A DNA stretch of 64,000 bases from Arbacia lixula (GCA_963669155.1 OZ022596.1:6429763-6493762), one strand, 5' to 3'; shown: positions 1 to 12,055, counted from the stretch's first letter. The notes: generated by a model not told the origin, from the sequence alone. Made by a program: numbers and translations.

Positions 1-10
1 TCTCTTTCAG

Positions 11-133
11 ATTGGGGGTCTGCGCAGCCCGACAATTACCTGAACAATGAAGATTGTATGACGATATCCGACCTTGGTCTCATGAACGACAGTCCGTGTA
101 CATATCCCTATCTCGTGATTTGCGAGACAGAGG
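11..133 (+). CDS. C-type lectin domain, last exon
   Basis: Acceptor tctctttcag ends at base 10 and the donor GTAAGA follows base 133. The 123-bp exon is phase 1-1 and reads WGSAQPDNYLNNEDCM, then a segment with MNDSPC, then YPYLVICE. These match the C-terminal long-loop half of a C-type lectin domain: the WxxxQPD loop, the conserved Cys after Glu-Asp, an Asn-Asp calcium ligand pair in the WND position (Trp replaced by Met), and the final Cys-Glu. The N-terminal half of the domain is outside the window. Confidence 0.85.
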
Positions 134-3100
134 GTAAGACACCTATTCTTGTAATCACGACCACAGGTACACATACAATACATACGTGTGTGCTAGTAAG
201 GGCATGTCCACGAGGAACCAGTTTAAGCCTGCCGATTGCACCATGCACTCAGATGTTAGGGAGCTTTAGATTTTTCATCCATGACGCGAAATCTTCTGAG
301 TTGGGGAAATCAGCCTGACTGCGCATGTGCGTGGTAGTCCATCCTGTGTCGCTTATCATGTCACACCCGCTCTCAAGCAATAGGCCAGTTCGTAGTTACA
401 TCATGGTCAGACACTCCACTGAATCAAGAACGACTAGGGATTTGATTATGAAGCACTGTTAGGTGTGTTATTTTACAGCTTGCCCCATAGCTTCAATAGA
501 AGCAGGTGCACATGGTGGAATGTTCTTTTACTACCTTCTCAGAGATGAATCGCTGTTGTCATATCTGCATTATAATGGGTATACATTTGGTCCACTATCT
601 ATTGAATTTCTATTTGACTCTGTGAGTGATACGACTGACCAGAGGTCAGTCGTACCAGTAATAATCTGCTCATGCACACATTGCAACTACGAACTCGCTT
701 AGTTTACGTCTTCTCGAAATTTGCTGCGCGGCAAGTATCGACGAAATGATGGCGCCATTTTATTCAAATAGTTGCGTCGAGTCGCAACATCAACAATTCT
801 AAAGCAAGACTATTCACGGCGCGGAATGTGGAGGAGAACGCAGCGTAAGGGGAAAAACATTCGGCTTCATTGGCTAGGCTGTGAATTCTAAAGCTCCCTG
901 TTAGTGATATGCCGCCGCAACAAAGCAAATCAATGAAGTGTAAAAAGAATATACAATTTTTAATCTTTTAAAGTAAAAATTACAACTCGTATCAAGCGGA
1001 AATGTTCACATCATACCGTCATGTGATGATTCTTTTTAGAAGCAGGTTTGGTGACATTTTATTTGACTACAATTTTTGCAATATTCCTCAGAATACTGAC
1101 ATGCTAATGTAACCGGAAGTGCCCAGATCACCACTTAACACGCGAATGATCTGATCTGTTATAGCGCCGCGCGCGGTGATATTGCATAGATACTTGTTAT
1201 ATCGAGAAATCGCAACGTATCACTGCCCATTTTACATAAAACATGTAATTTCAGTAATTGTAAAGCTAATACAAACATCATGTATCCTTTAGAATTTGTA
1301 TAATTGTATATTTCTTTCTGTTTATATGTACCTTGTGTGGTGTCACATTCTTTATTTGTATCAATGTAAACCAGTGAAAATGAAATTTCCAATTGGACAA
1401 TAAATTGCAATATCAATATCAAAACCCACAAGACCTTTTCTGCCAGCAACATCATGCATTGTTAATGAAATTGTCATGGCAGTTTTCGGTATAATTCACA
1501 ATGAGCAATAATGTGTTTTCAATTGATTATCTGATACAAACCCATTTTAAATTCCATACACGAGTTTACACTTTGTTTATGCATTGTTTGAAAATGTTAG
1601 TGCACGTTCTGCAACATTTGTTTTGGAATAAAACAACAGGAATCACTGTTTCAACACCATCAACATCCGTCGCACCAACACTGCCACCTACGACAGTAGG
1701 AACAGTACTTCCCATGACCACTGAAGCACCTGTATCCCTGCAGACCACTGATGCATCTGTACCCTCATCTGCCATACCAGGACGATCTACTACCAGTACC
1801 ATGACTAGTACCGATGGGCACCCAAGAGAAAATGCTGATTTGAGAACGCAAGGTAAATACAATGAAGTGATATGCATAATTAGCCCGCGTAGGATCATCA
1901 GTGAATGCTCTGCTTTCTCATGACGGACCCGCATTATTACCCCAGTCACTAGATCAAAGGATCCTTGCAGGTTCCTATATACATATGTAGCTATGGAGAT
2001 GCTATGGCTTTCTTTGTATAACTCTATATACATGGCTGTGAAGGCACGCTTGTCGAGCATATATTGCTTCGAAACGAGCCCGCTCTCCACGTTTCTTCCT
2101 TCCATTTCTTTCCGTCGTCCCATTAAATGATCGGAATTATTGACGATGTTCGGTAAATACTCAACTAGGCATGCTCCATGGCAGCATCATTGATAAGAGG
2201 CTGGTACGTTGTTGTTGTTGTTTTTTTTTTAATCAACGGCTAGTTACAAAAAAATAAAAATACATATGCAACAGGATCCACGCGCTGGCCTTGGTACTAG
2301 GCTGTAAGATGCACGGACCCAACCGAGTCTGATCATCCTGATAGCAACTGTCTGGTAACACAGACTACGCCCTAATCCCATCGTCTGGATCTCTGAGAGG
2401 GGAAGGAGCCATGGTGGGATAAGGGCGTAGTCTGTGTTACCAAACAAAGTTGTTAACAGACTCGGCTGAGTCCTTACACCTCACATCCTATTAACTATGC
2501 TATCGACGCGCATGACTAACCGGTATACGAACCCTCCATGTGTATACCCAGGGATTTGTTTTCGAAACAAAAGCAGAGTATTAGGATCTGTCATTATCTT
2601 CCGTTAATTTCCCTATAGTTTGCCAACGAATTTGTCAAAAACAAAACGTCTACAGACAAATGGGAAATTAAAGAAAATTCTTTTCAAGTTGACATCAGCT
2701 AAATGTCGGCTCGGCACATGGAACATCAAAGCATTGTCATGATTATGGAATTCTTTTGACATTCATGAGCACGCTTTAGAACCCATACAGATGTTTGAAT
2801 GTATTATGCTCGAGTTTCTACTCCTTCCTATAACACTTCACTGGTATACCCATGTAGGCGCTGTGATTAGTTCCAACGCCGTGAAGGTGGCCGCAGCCTT
2901 TGGAGGCTCCTGCCTCGGGTTCATTGCCGCATTGTGCTTCGCTCTGATGACGAGGAGAGCATTTCTGGCCTATTCCTGCGAGGGACTATGCACTCTTCCA
3001 ATAAAACACAAGGTAATACATGAGACCATTAAAGGGTTACTAAATTAGAACAATAAGTTCCCAATAATCTATGTAAAATTATCCACTAAAAACGAGTTTC

Positions 3101-4846
3101 ACATTTGTTAGCTGCAATAAAGTCTTATTTTGGAAAAAAAAAACGCACGCCTCCAGTGACGTCTGTCTCAGCAATAAACTATTTTCGTAATGATTCACAA
3201 CTACTCCCCTAATTGCGTAGTAACGCGTTATTGCATTCACCTGTATCTTATCATTCAGATTCAATTGATGGAATGCACTTTGAATCTATTAGTTGTTGCT
3301 ACTCGGACAAACTTCGGACAAGCTTTGGGGTTCTCATTGGTAACGTATTATTTGAACGGCGTGAATAAAATATCAATTTTTTATTCACGCCGCTGTCATT
3401 TATGGAATTTTGACTTGTCAGACATCACTGGAGGCGTGCGTTTTTTACTTTTTTGTTAAAATGAGACTTAATTGCGGCAAACGAATGTGTAATTCGCTTT
3501 TAGTGGATAATTTTACATAGATTAGTGGAAACTTATTTTTCTAATTTAGTAACCATTTAAGGGCTTCGTCTTATAAAAAGTTGCGATTGATCTGAATACA
3601 ATTTATTCAATTTTGATAGAGTTAAAGTTCATGTACTACATGGCCTGTGTTCAGAACATAATTATGCATTTTACGTAGCCCTCGTACATATCCTTACCGA
3701 TTATGTCACTTGGCGATTATGTCACAATCGATATTTGGAACTGACATAGCGCAGCATTTCACCTGCGCGAAGGGTTAAAGGTAGCCCGTCCCCTTTGCTG
3801 ACCTAATTTTGAAAGTTTCCTGACTTTGTCATCATTTGAGAGAAAATGGCTACAGAAACTTTCCCTGGAATAGACAAAGCGTACTATTCGGTTTTGAGGA
3901 AATAATCTTCGATAATGGATCGAGCTTTTTTCTTTCGTACCACGAAAATAGTCGTAATTTCAAAAAGTCAACGGTCGGCAATCAATTTGAACCAAATTTC
4001 AGTGTTCAATTTTCATTTATTATACGGAAGTAATAATACCTCTGACCTTAAAATTTCACAGTTGGTATCCTAAAGATACTGCTAAATATGTGCAAACTTT
4101 CACGAAGTTTGAAGATGTTTGTAAAAGGGATGTCCATCTTTAAGGACCGGGTGGCCAATTTGCAAAAGTTATTGAACTCAGCAGGAATCAGCAGTATACC
4201 ATAAAGATAATGTGTATACAATCTTGCAGTCACAGTCTCACTATTCCTTTCCAGGAAAATGAAAAACTTGATATTTTTTAGTTTAAAGTCGGTATCTAGT
4301 TATATTATTGTAAAGGAAGTTCTGATACAGTATTCCGTTGTTTTCCGTAGATGTTACAAAACTTTTATTTCTTGATCTGCAAAAGGAACAACCTGTCTGT
4401 GAGACGTACAGTATTAACAACAAAAAGAAATAATACTAGTAGCAGGTAGGGTAGTATGATATAAGTAGTATTTTCAGCTGGTGCTGCTTTCAGTAGTAAA
4501 TGCTTATCGTGATTATTATCATATTGATATGTATTTGTTTGTTTGCATCAATCAATCTTTCGGAGTATATTTGTATAACCATTTCCATTATAGTCTGCCA
4601 ATACATATCTTGTTTTCACCAAATGCATCATGGAACATAATCTTCATGTAGATTGTAATTTGTTGAGTTTTGTGTTCCAATTTTAAACAAACATAATTAT
4701 TTACAAAAGATGTATACAAATTTACAAATCACGCAGACGATAGCGATGATAATTTAAGCAAAAAATACTTGAACGTATTTTTTTTTCTCTCTCTGCAGGT
4801 CACTGAACCTTCAAAATCTGCGCCTCGAATGTATCAAATCATGTAG
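11..4846 (+). CDS. C-type lectin receptor, 3' part of gene (4 exons)
   Basis: This is the 3' part of a type I membrane protein gene whose 5' exons lie left of the window. Readable exons are 11-133, 1640-1852, 2858-3012 and 4799-4846 (stop included). Phases join cleanly: 1 to 1, 1 to 1, 1 to 0, 0 to stop. The first exon is the end of a C-type lectin-like domain with the QPD, EDC, ND and CE landmarks. The second is a Thr/Ser/Pro stalk. The third holds one hydrophobic span followed by Thr-Arg-Arg. The fourth adds a 15-residue tail end. A sugar-binding cell-surface receptor is the natural reading. QPD at the calcium site usually goes with galactose-type specificity, but the ligand is inference. 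Additional exons inside the introns cannot be excluded. Confidence 0.75.
134..1639 (+). other. intron of lectin receptor gene
   Basis: This is non-coding DNA between the lectin-domain exon and the stalk exon. I saw no convincing exon, RNA gene or recognisable mobile element. Short open frames here lack splice signals and codon character. Confidence 0.5.
1640..1852 (+). CDS. Thr/Ser/Pro stalk exon of the lectin receptor
   Basis: This 213-bp phase 1-1 exon lies between acceptor aaacaacag and donor GTAAAT. It encodes 71 residues dominated by Thr, Ser, Pro, Ala and Val (for example STPSTSVAPTLPPTT), the composition of an O-glycosylated stalk. It has no cysteines. The acceptor lacks a strong pyrimidine tract, so the 5' edge is a little less sure than the 3' edge. 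Confidence 0.7.
2290..2512. repeat. palindromic MITE-like repeat, family 2, copy 1
   Basis: The segment near 2,346-2,380 (GGTAACACAGACTACGCCCT core) is repeated in inverse order near 2,413-2,450, giving a long hairpin. A related hairpin with the same layout lies at 11,845-12,055. It carries no coding sequence, so a non-autonomous DNA element is likely. Ends are approximate. Confidence 0.6.
2551..2843. mobile_element. dispersed repeat inserted next to a splice acceptor
   Basis: The sequence from about 2,559 to 2,844 is nearly the same as 49,525-49,810. Here it is flanked by the direct repeat GTATACCCA at 2,542-2,550 and 2,844-2,852, which looks like a target-site duplication of 8-9 bp. That would fit a hAT-type insertion, but clear terminal inverted repeats were not seen, so the class is open. 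The right end lies 14 bp before the transmembrane exon of the lectin gene. Confidence 0.7.
2858..3012 (+). CDS. transmembrane exon of the lectin receptor
   Basis: This 155-bp exon (phase 1 in, phase 0 out) has acceptor catgtag and donor GTAATA. It encodes a short lead, a hydrophobic span running roughly VAAAFGGSCLGFIAALCFAL, then Met-Thr-Arg-Arg and a Cys-containing juxtamembrane segment ending IKHK. The positive residues after the span fit a type I orientation. A dispersed repeat ends 14 bp before the exon and a palindromic element begins about 21 bp after it. Confidence 0.75.
3034..3556. mobile_element. palindromic element with long inverted ends
   Basis: The left end (GGTTACTAAATTAGAACAAT and on to about 3,110) recurs inverted at about 3,470-3,556 (ending TCTAATTTAGTAACC). 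Arms are about 75 bp or more, with the internal part also partly self-complementary. Part of the interior (about 3,270-3,350) matches, inverted, a segment at about 58,080-58,230. No transposase is present. The flanks ATTAAAGG and ATTTAAGG could be a decayed target duplication. Confidence 0.65.
3557..4798 (+). other. last intron of lectin receptor gene, right part
   Basis: This is AT-rich non-coding DNA running to the pyrimidine-rich acceptor at 4,798. Nothing else was recognised. Confidence 0.5.
4799..4846 (+). CDS. terminal exon of the lectin receptor
   Basis: A strong acceptor (pyrimidine run then ctgcag, ending at 4798) opens phase 0, matching the transmembrane exon. The reading is VTEPSKSAPRMYQIM then TAG at 4844-4846. 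It is short, but the pyrimidine tract, phase match and stop agree. The tail contains one Tyr in a Met-Tyr-Gln-Ile setting, of the general Yxx-hydrophobic form used by sorting or signalling motifs; function is not shown. Confidence 0.65.
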   Translation, partial: VTEPSKSAPRMYQIM

Positions 4847-4879
4847 CATGTATGCATGATGCAGTGGAAAGCTGCAAAC

Positions 4880-5510
4880 ATGTCTGGCTCACGAGCATGG
4901 ATCTTGGCATACTTCGGTACTATTCGGTGGAACTCGGCTCACTTGAGTACTGTTCGGTGGAACCCAGCTAACGCCTTCACTGTCCGGTTGAACACGGTTT
5001 ACTTCGGTACTGTTCGGTAGAACAAGGAAGAACTCTACTATCCCCGGGGAACTCGGTAGGTCGAACCTATTCAGTTGAGCTTAGATGAACGAAGTGGAAC
5101 TCGCTTTTCATGGGAGGAACTTCACTGAGCTCAGAGAAGGTCAGTTAAGATTCGAGATACTAGGTGGATTTGAATTCAGCTCGGCGAAACTCAGTTTTGC
5201 TTTAAAGAACTCGCTAGAAATTGTTCTCAGGAACTTCGGTACTATTCGGTAGAGACCGGATTACTCCGGTACCTTTTGATGGAATACGGTTGAACTCTAT
5301 ACCGTTCGGTGAAAATCGGTAGCTCGGAGTAAGTCGTTTAGGCTCATAGCGACTTGGTGGTGATTTAATAAACTCAGTGGATATCAGCTAAATTGTGCGT
5401 ATATCAACTGAGCTCAAGTCAAATGAAATCGTTGGAACTCCGTTTAGCTCGCAGGAAGTGGGTGGAGCTCTGAGCAAATAAGTTGAGCTCGAATCAACTG
5501 GGTATATATC
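4880..5510. repeat. degenerate GAACTCGG-type minisatellite
   Basis: Variants of TTCGGTACTGTTCGGTGGAA and GGAACTCGG recur at irregular 25-40 bp spacing throughout. The left end is better kept and the copies fade to the right. The patch sits just after the stop codon of the lectin receptor gene, probably in its 3' untranslated or flanking DNA. No long open frame runs through it. Confidence 0.55.
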
Positions 5511-7060
5511 TCTTTTGTGTTTCACGTGTGACTTTTGTATCTCTTTACAATTCATGCCCTTAGAGCAGTGTTTTATATGGCATACAATCTGCATTTATTG
5601 GTTATTACTTATAATGTAAATATTTGTTTTATACTTTATATATATATTTATATATATATATATATACAATCACCATTACAATCGCTGTATTTGTAAAACT
5701 ATTCTTTAATATCAATCATTGTAACTGTGTCCTAATATATTTTTGTATTCAGGTATAATAAAATGTGATCATGTAGTCCATGACGTACGCACGGGCACAG
5801 TATGAAAGTGAGTAATGAGCAGAATGGTATACAAATAATGAATGTTGAGTGCAATGGAAAGAATATTTCCATAAGGGAGGCGAAAGACTTAATGAGGCGA
5901 AGCCGAACTGAATACAATTTGTCACCGAATGAAAATATTTTTTCCATTGCACGAATGGAAAAAAATCATTCATTATTTGCTTTATACAACATCTAAGTAG
6001 ATTCGTGTCATTTGTAAATACAATGTCCAAATAATTCCCGAATAAAGATGAACAAATATTTGTTTTCCTTCATTGATATATTTTTGTTCAATTGGATGCA
6101 TGCTCTGAACTCTAAACGTTGGATAAATATGGAGGAGCCCGATTCATTTTTTTTTTCTGCGGCTTGAGCATACCAACGGAAATTCAAGTTGCACCTCAGC
6201 CGCAACACAGCGGGAGTTCCTCTTGCGGGCCCAATGATTTTCCGCTAAAACGTAAAAAAGCAGCTGAAAAGAAATTTCGCGTAGATTTTGCGTGTCACAC
6301 ATACACTGAAAAGGTTGAGGCGTGCAATGGAAAAAATTGCATGATATAATGTACAAATGCACGCTAAAGCATGGAATAGAACAAATATTTAATGACACGT
6401 GACCTATCATCCTCCAATCAAATGGCAAGGATCTATTTAGGTGTTGTATAATGTCTACTTACCAACTCTGTTGTTTACTAGCTAACAATCATATGTGTAC
6501 TGGTAATGCTTCATAAAGTTATGAAATATAAACGCTTGTATTTGGTCTTGTTTAAGTATAATATGATATATGCATGCTGTAAGGAAATACAATCATAAAA
6601 TAGACGAAAATGCTGTTCATACCAGCATACCATGCGGTTTCCTAGTTTTCAATGAACGTCTTAGCACAATTGTCTATACATGTATATTATTACTTTTGGT
6701 TAAATTTGCATGTAAGCACGCACAATGGATTTCAACGAACAAAGATATCAAATTAAAAGTAATACTGTGTGTAATGTAGTGTGGGTGAACTCCTTTTAAA
6801 GTAGGATTAGCGACAAAGGGAGATCAAACACACAAAAGATACACACTCACGCACGCACGCACACAATTTCACCCGCTAACATTGACAACATGATAATAAT
6901 AACCTTACATTCATACATATACCGCTCACAGTAAAGCTAGCTGATACAGACAATCAACTTATCTTACATCTCATCTAACTTGTATTGTTTTGCCGTTGCA
7001 AATCGTACACATTACTGTACGTTGAAATGTCAATTTCACAATCTATTGATATTTCGAGAA
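5511..7060. other. AT-rich flanking DNA, no gene recognised
   Basis: The stretch includes a short TA run near 5,640-5,668 and possible AATAAA polyadenylation signals, for example near 6,041. Open frames of 60-95 codons here (for example about 5,802-5,996 and 6,119-6,349 on +) show no recognisable domain. Confidence 0.4.
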
Positions 7061-7065
7061 GGCTA

Positions 7066-7169
7066 AGATAGAGAGAGAGAGAGGAAGTGAGAGAGAGAGG
7101 GGGGGAGAGAGAGGGGGAGAGAGAGAGAGAAAGAGAGAGAGATATGAAGAGAGAGAGAGGGCGAGAGAA

Positions 7170-7201
<32 letters not shown>

Positions 7202-7245
7202 CGCGGGAGAGAGAAGGAGGGGGCAGAGAAGGGGAGGGTGGATCT
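7066..7245. repeat. (GA)n microsatellite
   Basis: About 180 bp of imperfect GAGAGA with G-rich interruptions. The Ser/Leu-rich open frame on the - strand is a by-product of the repeat. Confidence 0.9.
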
Positions 7246-8210
7246 TTGAGGTAAAAGATCAAGAACGGTACATGATTATAATTTCCACAAGGTAAACGTA
7301 TACTTCGAAAAATCTGATATATCCTGATGACATATTAAAAAAACACTTCACTAATAATACACATAAAGTATTAAACATGACTTCTGTATTGAGGATTGCG
7401 GTAGTTATTGTGGTAATAATTTACGTGCTCATATTCATAACTAGCTGACTATTGCGTCGATATATGACCCATGGACCCAACGCATTGCAGAATGATAATG
7501 ATTTACCTTGATATCGACCTTTTCGTTTTGAGGATTCAAAGCAAATCACAGAATTTCCAGTAGTAAACGACGATGTGTGTTCGCACGAAATCATAGCTAA
7601 GACTTTTAAGAGCTAACTGACATAGCTGTACATGTACAATTGCATACAAACGCGTTGCTATGCAACGTGCGCAAAATCATACGTGATAATAAGAAGTGCG
7701 TATTATTTGGGCGACTTGTCATTGGCGTACCTAAATTGCGTGATCTGCTACCTCATAAATACCCCGCCTAATACTGATAGCCCTACGGGTGGAGGTTTGC
7801 GTTGTTTTGGTGGTAAGGCCTATTACTTTTGTAATTACTTTTTGGTACAGATTAGAGAGGAAAGTGCTGTTTTTTATGTATGTTAACACTCTTATCGGTT
7901 TCCGCATGCCCCAATATTACACAAATCCATGCGAGCAGACACGAGACAAATGATAAAGTATCAAATAAAGTAGTGGCCACCCGTGTATAGATCAGTGCTT
8001 CAACTAGAGAATCACCAGAGCTATGATTTAAGCACGATACAACACAATTACTAAAAAGCGATTATAATGTGTATCATAAAAAGGGATGTCGGGGAGACTA
8101 ACATTGCAAGTGACTCGCTAGACGCCCTGGAAACCTTTTTGAGAAAAGCGCATTATAGATGACTCATCTTATTTTGTAGATCTAAACGCACCAAAAAAAA
8201 GTCCCCCCAC

Positions 8211-8627
8211 CCCTAAACAAATTTTCTTTTTGAAGAGGTTTTGGGCAAAATAATTTGGCAGGATTGTTCCTTAACCTATTGATTAACTTCTGTGCGAAAA
8301 TCACAATAATCAAATTAGTCATGCATGAGTGGGCAAATTTTAAAGGCAAGTGTCGGGATAGGTGTAAGTGCATCGAGGGATGGATGATAAACATTGAAAA
8401 TATATAAATTATGCACCAGAAAAGAAATTCATCAAAAAATTATATGACAGAATCTTAAAATTACTCTTGCGAATTTTGAAAAGTGATATTTTTGCCTTTA
8501 AAATTTGCCCACTCATGCATTACTATTTGGATTACTGTGATTTTCACACAGAAGTTAGCCATTAGGTTAAGGAACAATCCTGTCAAATCATTTGGTTCAA
8601 AACCTCTTCGATAAAAAAAAAAAAAAA
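8211..8627. repeat. palindromic repeat (long hairpin)
   Basis: The left arm about 8,211-8,352 (with GAAGAGGTTTTGGGCAAAAT, then GCATGAGTGGGCAAATTTTA) is inverted in the right arm about 8,497-8,627. A related half copy is at about 47,215-47,340. It has no coding content and is probably a MITE. Confidence 0.6.
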
Positions 8628-8933
8628 CATTGCCCTTCAATGCCTTGTGTCCCTATGTATAAATAAATACCTGTTTACACGCCTTACACGAATAAATCAC
8701 TTATTTCATTTCTAAAAATTAATTTCAATTTCACATGTTTTATCTTGATTTTTTTTCTTCAAGATCATTGCCAACCGAATTTCCTGTACTTCAGTGCTGG
8801 CCTCAGTGTAACAATAGTAAACCGTACAAATATTCGTGGACAATTTTTGTTCATTTATCATGAATGCAATGAAATGACATTGAAGTGGCATCTTGAGAAG
8901 GACAGTTCTAATAATCGTACTTGGTAGAGCACT

Positions 8934-8972
8934 CACACACGCATACGCATATTCACACACACACACACACAG

Positions 8973-9008
<36 letters not shown>

Positions 9009-9117
9009 ATGCACACACATACACACACACAAACACACATGCACACACACATACACACACGCAGGCACGCGCACATACATGCAGTCTCACAGACACACAT
9101 GAGTGTGTGTTACACAC
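8934..9117. repeat. (CA)n microsatellite
   Basis: Imperfect CA/ACAC array with interspersed G and T. His/Thr and Cys/Val repeat frames come from it and are not genes. Confidence 0.9.
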
Positions 9118-9189
9118 ACTCATGTACCAGTATTCGTACACACATTTGCATGCACGCCTTCCCTTAATTGCCTTACCGCAAGTAACAGT

Positions 9190-9540
9190 CCAGGGCCTCG
9201 CACCATAAAGGTTTGCGATCAATTGCAAATTTGAAAGACAAATTCTGATTGGTTACTGGTCAATCTTTTGAACAAAGTGCGCATGCAACAAGGATGTTGA
9301 TTGGCCATTGTCATTTTGCGATTGATAGCAAACCTTTATGTCACGGCCGGGGGCCCTGGTGTGAGATTCAGAAAAGGAACTTAAGATTTGTTAAAAAGTT
9401 TAGACCTACGTCCCCTATGATCCTGTACTGGGAATGGTCAATTTTTCATGTCCACTTCGGGTTTATTTTACTGTGTTTAAGTGGAAGTGGACATGACTGC
9501 CAACAAGATCCGGAGGTCACTGCTTAGTGTATCATAAGAC
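9190..9540. repeat. dispersed repeat, copy 1 of a pair
   Basis: The segment containing GATCAATTGCAAATTTGAAA and AACAAGGATGTTGATTGGCC resembles 14,938-15,185, and both carry GGAAGTGGACATGACTG further on. No coding content was seen. The family was not identified. Confidence 0.55.
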
Positions 9541-11840
9541 GTCTTTCTCCTATAATGCGGTATCGAGAATTTTAACTTTGGTCAAATGTCAAAAACGACT
9601 CCGGTTGAATAATCTACCCTCTCCAAACGCACATATGAGTCATGATAGCTTACAGCATATTGGTCAGATGTGATCTAGCATCAAGTATTTATGAAAAAAA
9701 ATATATTTTCAAGAGGCCTCATGAGTTTTATCCAAAACAAATATTTTATTATTTACTTATAAAAATTACAAATCATCATACAAGTAAAAATAACATGTAA
9801 TCATAAAGTTCAAACAATGTCATATTATTTTACAATTAACGGATTGTAATATACATGCAGTGAATGCAATGCTTAAACGAATTGTGTTCTCACTAAATGT
9901 GTTAAAATGTCAAAAAGCTATGTACAGCGTTAAGCCAATCTGTCATGTTTCACTGGCTGATGTTGAAAAAAATTTACATAACATCATAATAAAGACGCAC
10001 AGCGTATCAAATAGATATTCAAATGATAATTATTCGCAGTCGATATTTCAGAATTGAATTTAGAATTCACCTTGATTTCACTGGATGCTTTCATGAATAA
10101 TTGCAAGAACAATTCTGCTGGTCAAGTGATATATGAAACGATTACATCATCAGTACAACAAATTCTTTATTGAATTAAAAACATAGCGTTCAACTACCAG
10201 TTATCAGTATACAACGATGGACAGAACTTGCACCAAATTTGAATTGTTCTTGCAACTGACGAATATAAATAAAGTAGATATACACTCTATTCCCACCCTC
10301 ATGTGTCTCAGTACGTATTACTTAACCCTATAAGCGCCGTTGATACACTTTTTACTATATTCATTAATACATAATAACACAAGAACATTCTGGAGGGCAT
10401 TTCATGAAAGTTGTCAGGACTGACAATTGTCAGGACTGACAAGTTGTCTTTCTCCGACAGTTACCATAGTAACAATCAGATGCTGGTGTCTCTCAGTCGA
10501 TCAAAACCGAGGATTTCATTGAAATTATCAGCACTGACTATTTAGTGCTGACCATTTTTTACAAAATGCCCCCTATTTAGCACAGAAAAGGTTAACCCTC
10601 CCATTGCCATTGGCATGATGATGTGAAGTACTTTAGACCAATTAGCTTTTTAAAGCCCGAAAGTATGTTGTAAGGGTGAAGGGTAAGGGTTAACATGATT
10701 CAAGACTTGCATGCTATTTTAGGGAAGATTGCACCTAGATCAGGATAATACAAAGCTTAACGTGCAAACAAACAGAGTTTTAAGATACCACGATGAGTCC
10801 GAGAGTAACTTTGACTGGCACATGATCTGAAATACGATGCATACTCCATGGCGGAAACGTCCACCTGTATATCAGTATAGGACAAGCAAATTCCTCGCCA
10901 TTTTCACGATCGTGGCAATCTAACACTTGTTATTCTTTGATTTATACATTTATGCACCACAACGTTTAACCACAATATGGGGATAATATTGGAAAGGCAT
11001 AGAACATATCCAAATATACGGCCACGTTTGCTTAAACTGTCCCATATGAATGACATTTATACTTCTTTCAAAGAAAATAAGTTAACAAATGAATACTTTT
11101 CAAACGTCAAACATATAATCGTTATACATGTGCCTAGCATTCTTAACGCAACGAAATACTGAACCAACTACAGAAGAAAGCATAATACATGGCAGGTTGC
11201 AAGACGGTACTTATAACCCGATGCTTGCATCGTACTACTTCTTTTCCTCTCAGGATTAGGCATACCCATCCAGAGCAGTTCTAAAAAATGTCGTAGCAGG
11301 AGTGTCGTTAAGTTGTAATCCAAGGCATAGAGATTGTCTGTGCAGGTACCAGTCCCGTGCAGCATTGATATCGACAAAACAAGCCAAATGTGGCGGATAA
11401 TGGTTGTAACCAATGCAATGTTTCGTTCGGGTTCTCATTTATCAATTACAGTCATTAGTCAATGTTGATTACTTGGTACATGCGTCGTGCATCGGGGGCT
11501 ACATAAGCCTGTATAGATGAAAGAGAAAAGAAATACAAATTGGTTCTGGCAATATCTGTAACCTAGTTCACACTTCAATTCTAACTCCACTTTACTTCTC
11601 TCCAAAACTATACACGTATAAATGACAATATAAATTCCGCCTTTCCTTGCATATCTTTATGTTTCATTGATACATTTTTGCAGTGACCCTACATACAATT
11701 TCCACATGTCGGTATGGAGTCTGGCAGAATAGGAGTTGAGAAAACCACACGGTACAATACTGCAAGCATCAGATCGCAATATACATGAATCATAATGCAG
11801 CAATGGTCTGGCAAGAAATATGTTGAGAAGTATTCACAGC
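9541..11840. other. non-coding flanking DNA
   Basis: No gene was recognised. A small hairpin repeat lies at 10,394-10,573. Weak - strand frames at about 11,170-11,440 have no domain and no supported splice sites. Confidence 0.4.
10394..10573. repeat. small MITE-like repeat with GGGCATTT ends
   Basis: The left end AGGGCATTTCATGAAAGTTG and the right end TTTTTACAAAATGCCCCCT are imperfect inverted repeats. Two tandem CAGGACTGACAA units follow the left end and related AGTGCTGAC units precede the right. This is the layout of a short non-autonomous DNA element. Confidence 0.6.
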
Positions 11841-11844
11841 TCCC

Positions 11845-12055
11845 TTAACCTAGTTACTAGGCCGAGGAGAGCATAGTCACAACTATGTCTGGTTATACAG
11901 ACTTGGCCCTAAAACTCTGACTGCCCTGGATCCTCTTACTCAAAAAGGATGATCCAGGGCAGTCAGAAGGATTAGGGGACCTAGTCTGTATTACCAGACA
12001 TAGTTATTAACAGACTCAGTTGTGGTCATGCTCTCCTCAACCTAGTAACTACGCT
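11845..12055. repeat. palindromic MITE-like repeat, family 2, copy 2
   Basis: Long hairpin: the left arm (AGAGCATAGTCACAACTATG, then a segment with CTGACTGCCCTGGATC) is inverted in the right arm. Same layout as 2,290-2,512. It lies just beyond the probable 3' end of the mucin-like receptor gene. Confidence 0.6.

Noticed and set aside
5802-6349. Two + strand frames of 64 and 76 codons with polar, Lys-rich sequence
   Set aside because: Considered as alternative tail exons of the lectin receptor. No convincing acceptor and phase match, no domain; the exon at 4,799 already gives a stop in phase.
8712-9228. Cys/Val and His/Thr repeat frames
   Set aside because: Products of the CA microsatellite; no other coding sign.
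11168-11438. - strand frames considered as a tail exon of the mucin-like receptor
   Set aside because: The acceptor TACCTGCACAG gives a stop after nine codons in phase 0, and the longer frame is in the wrong phase. The NPLY frame at 12.3 kb is a better candidate.
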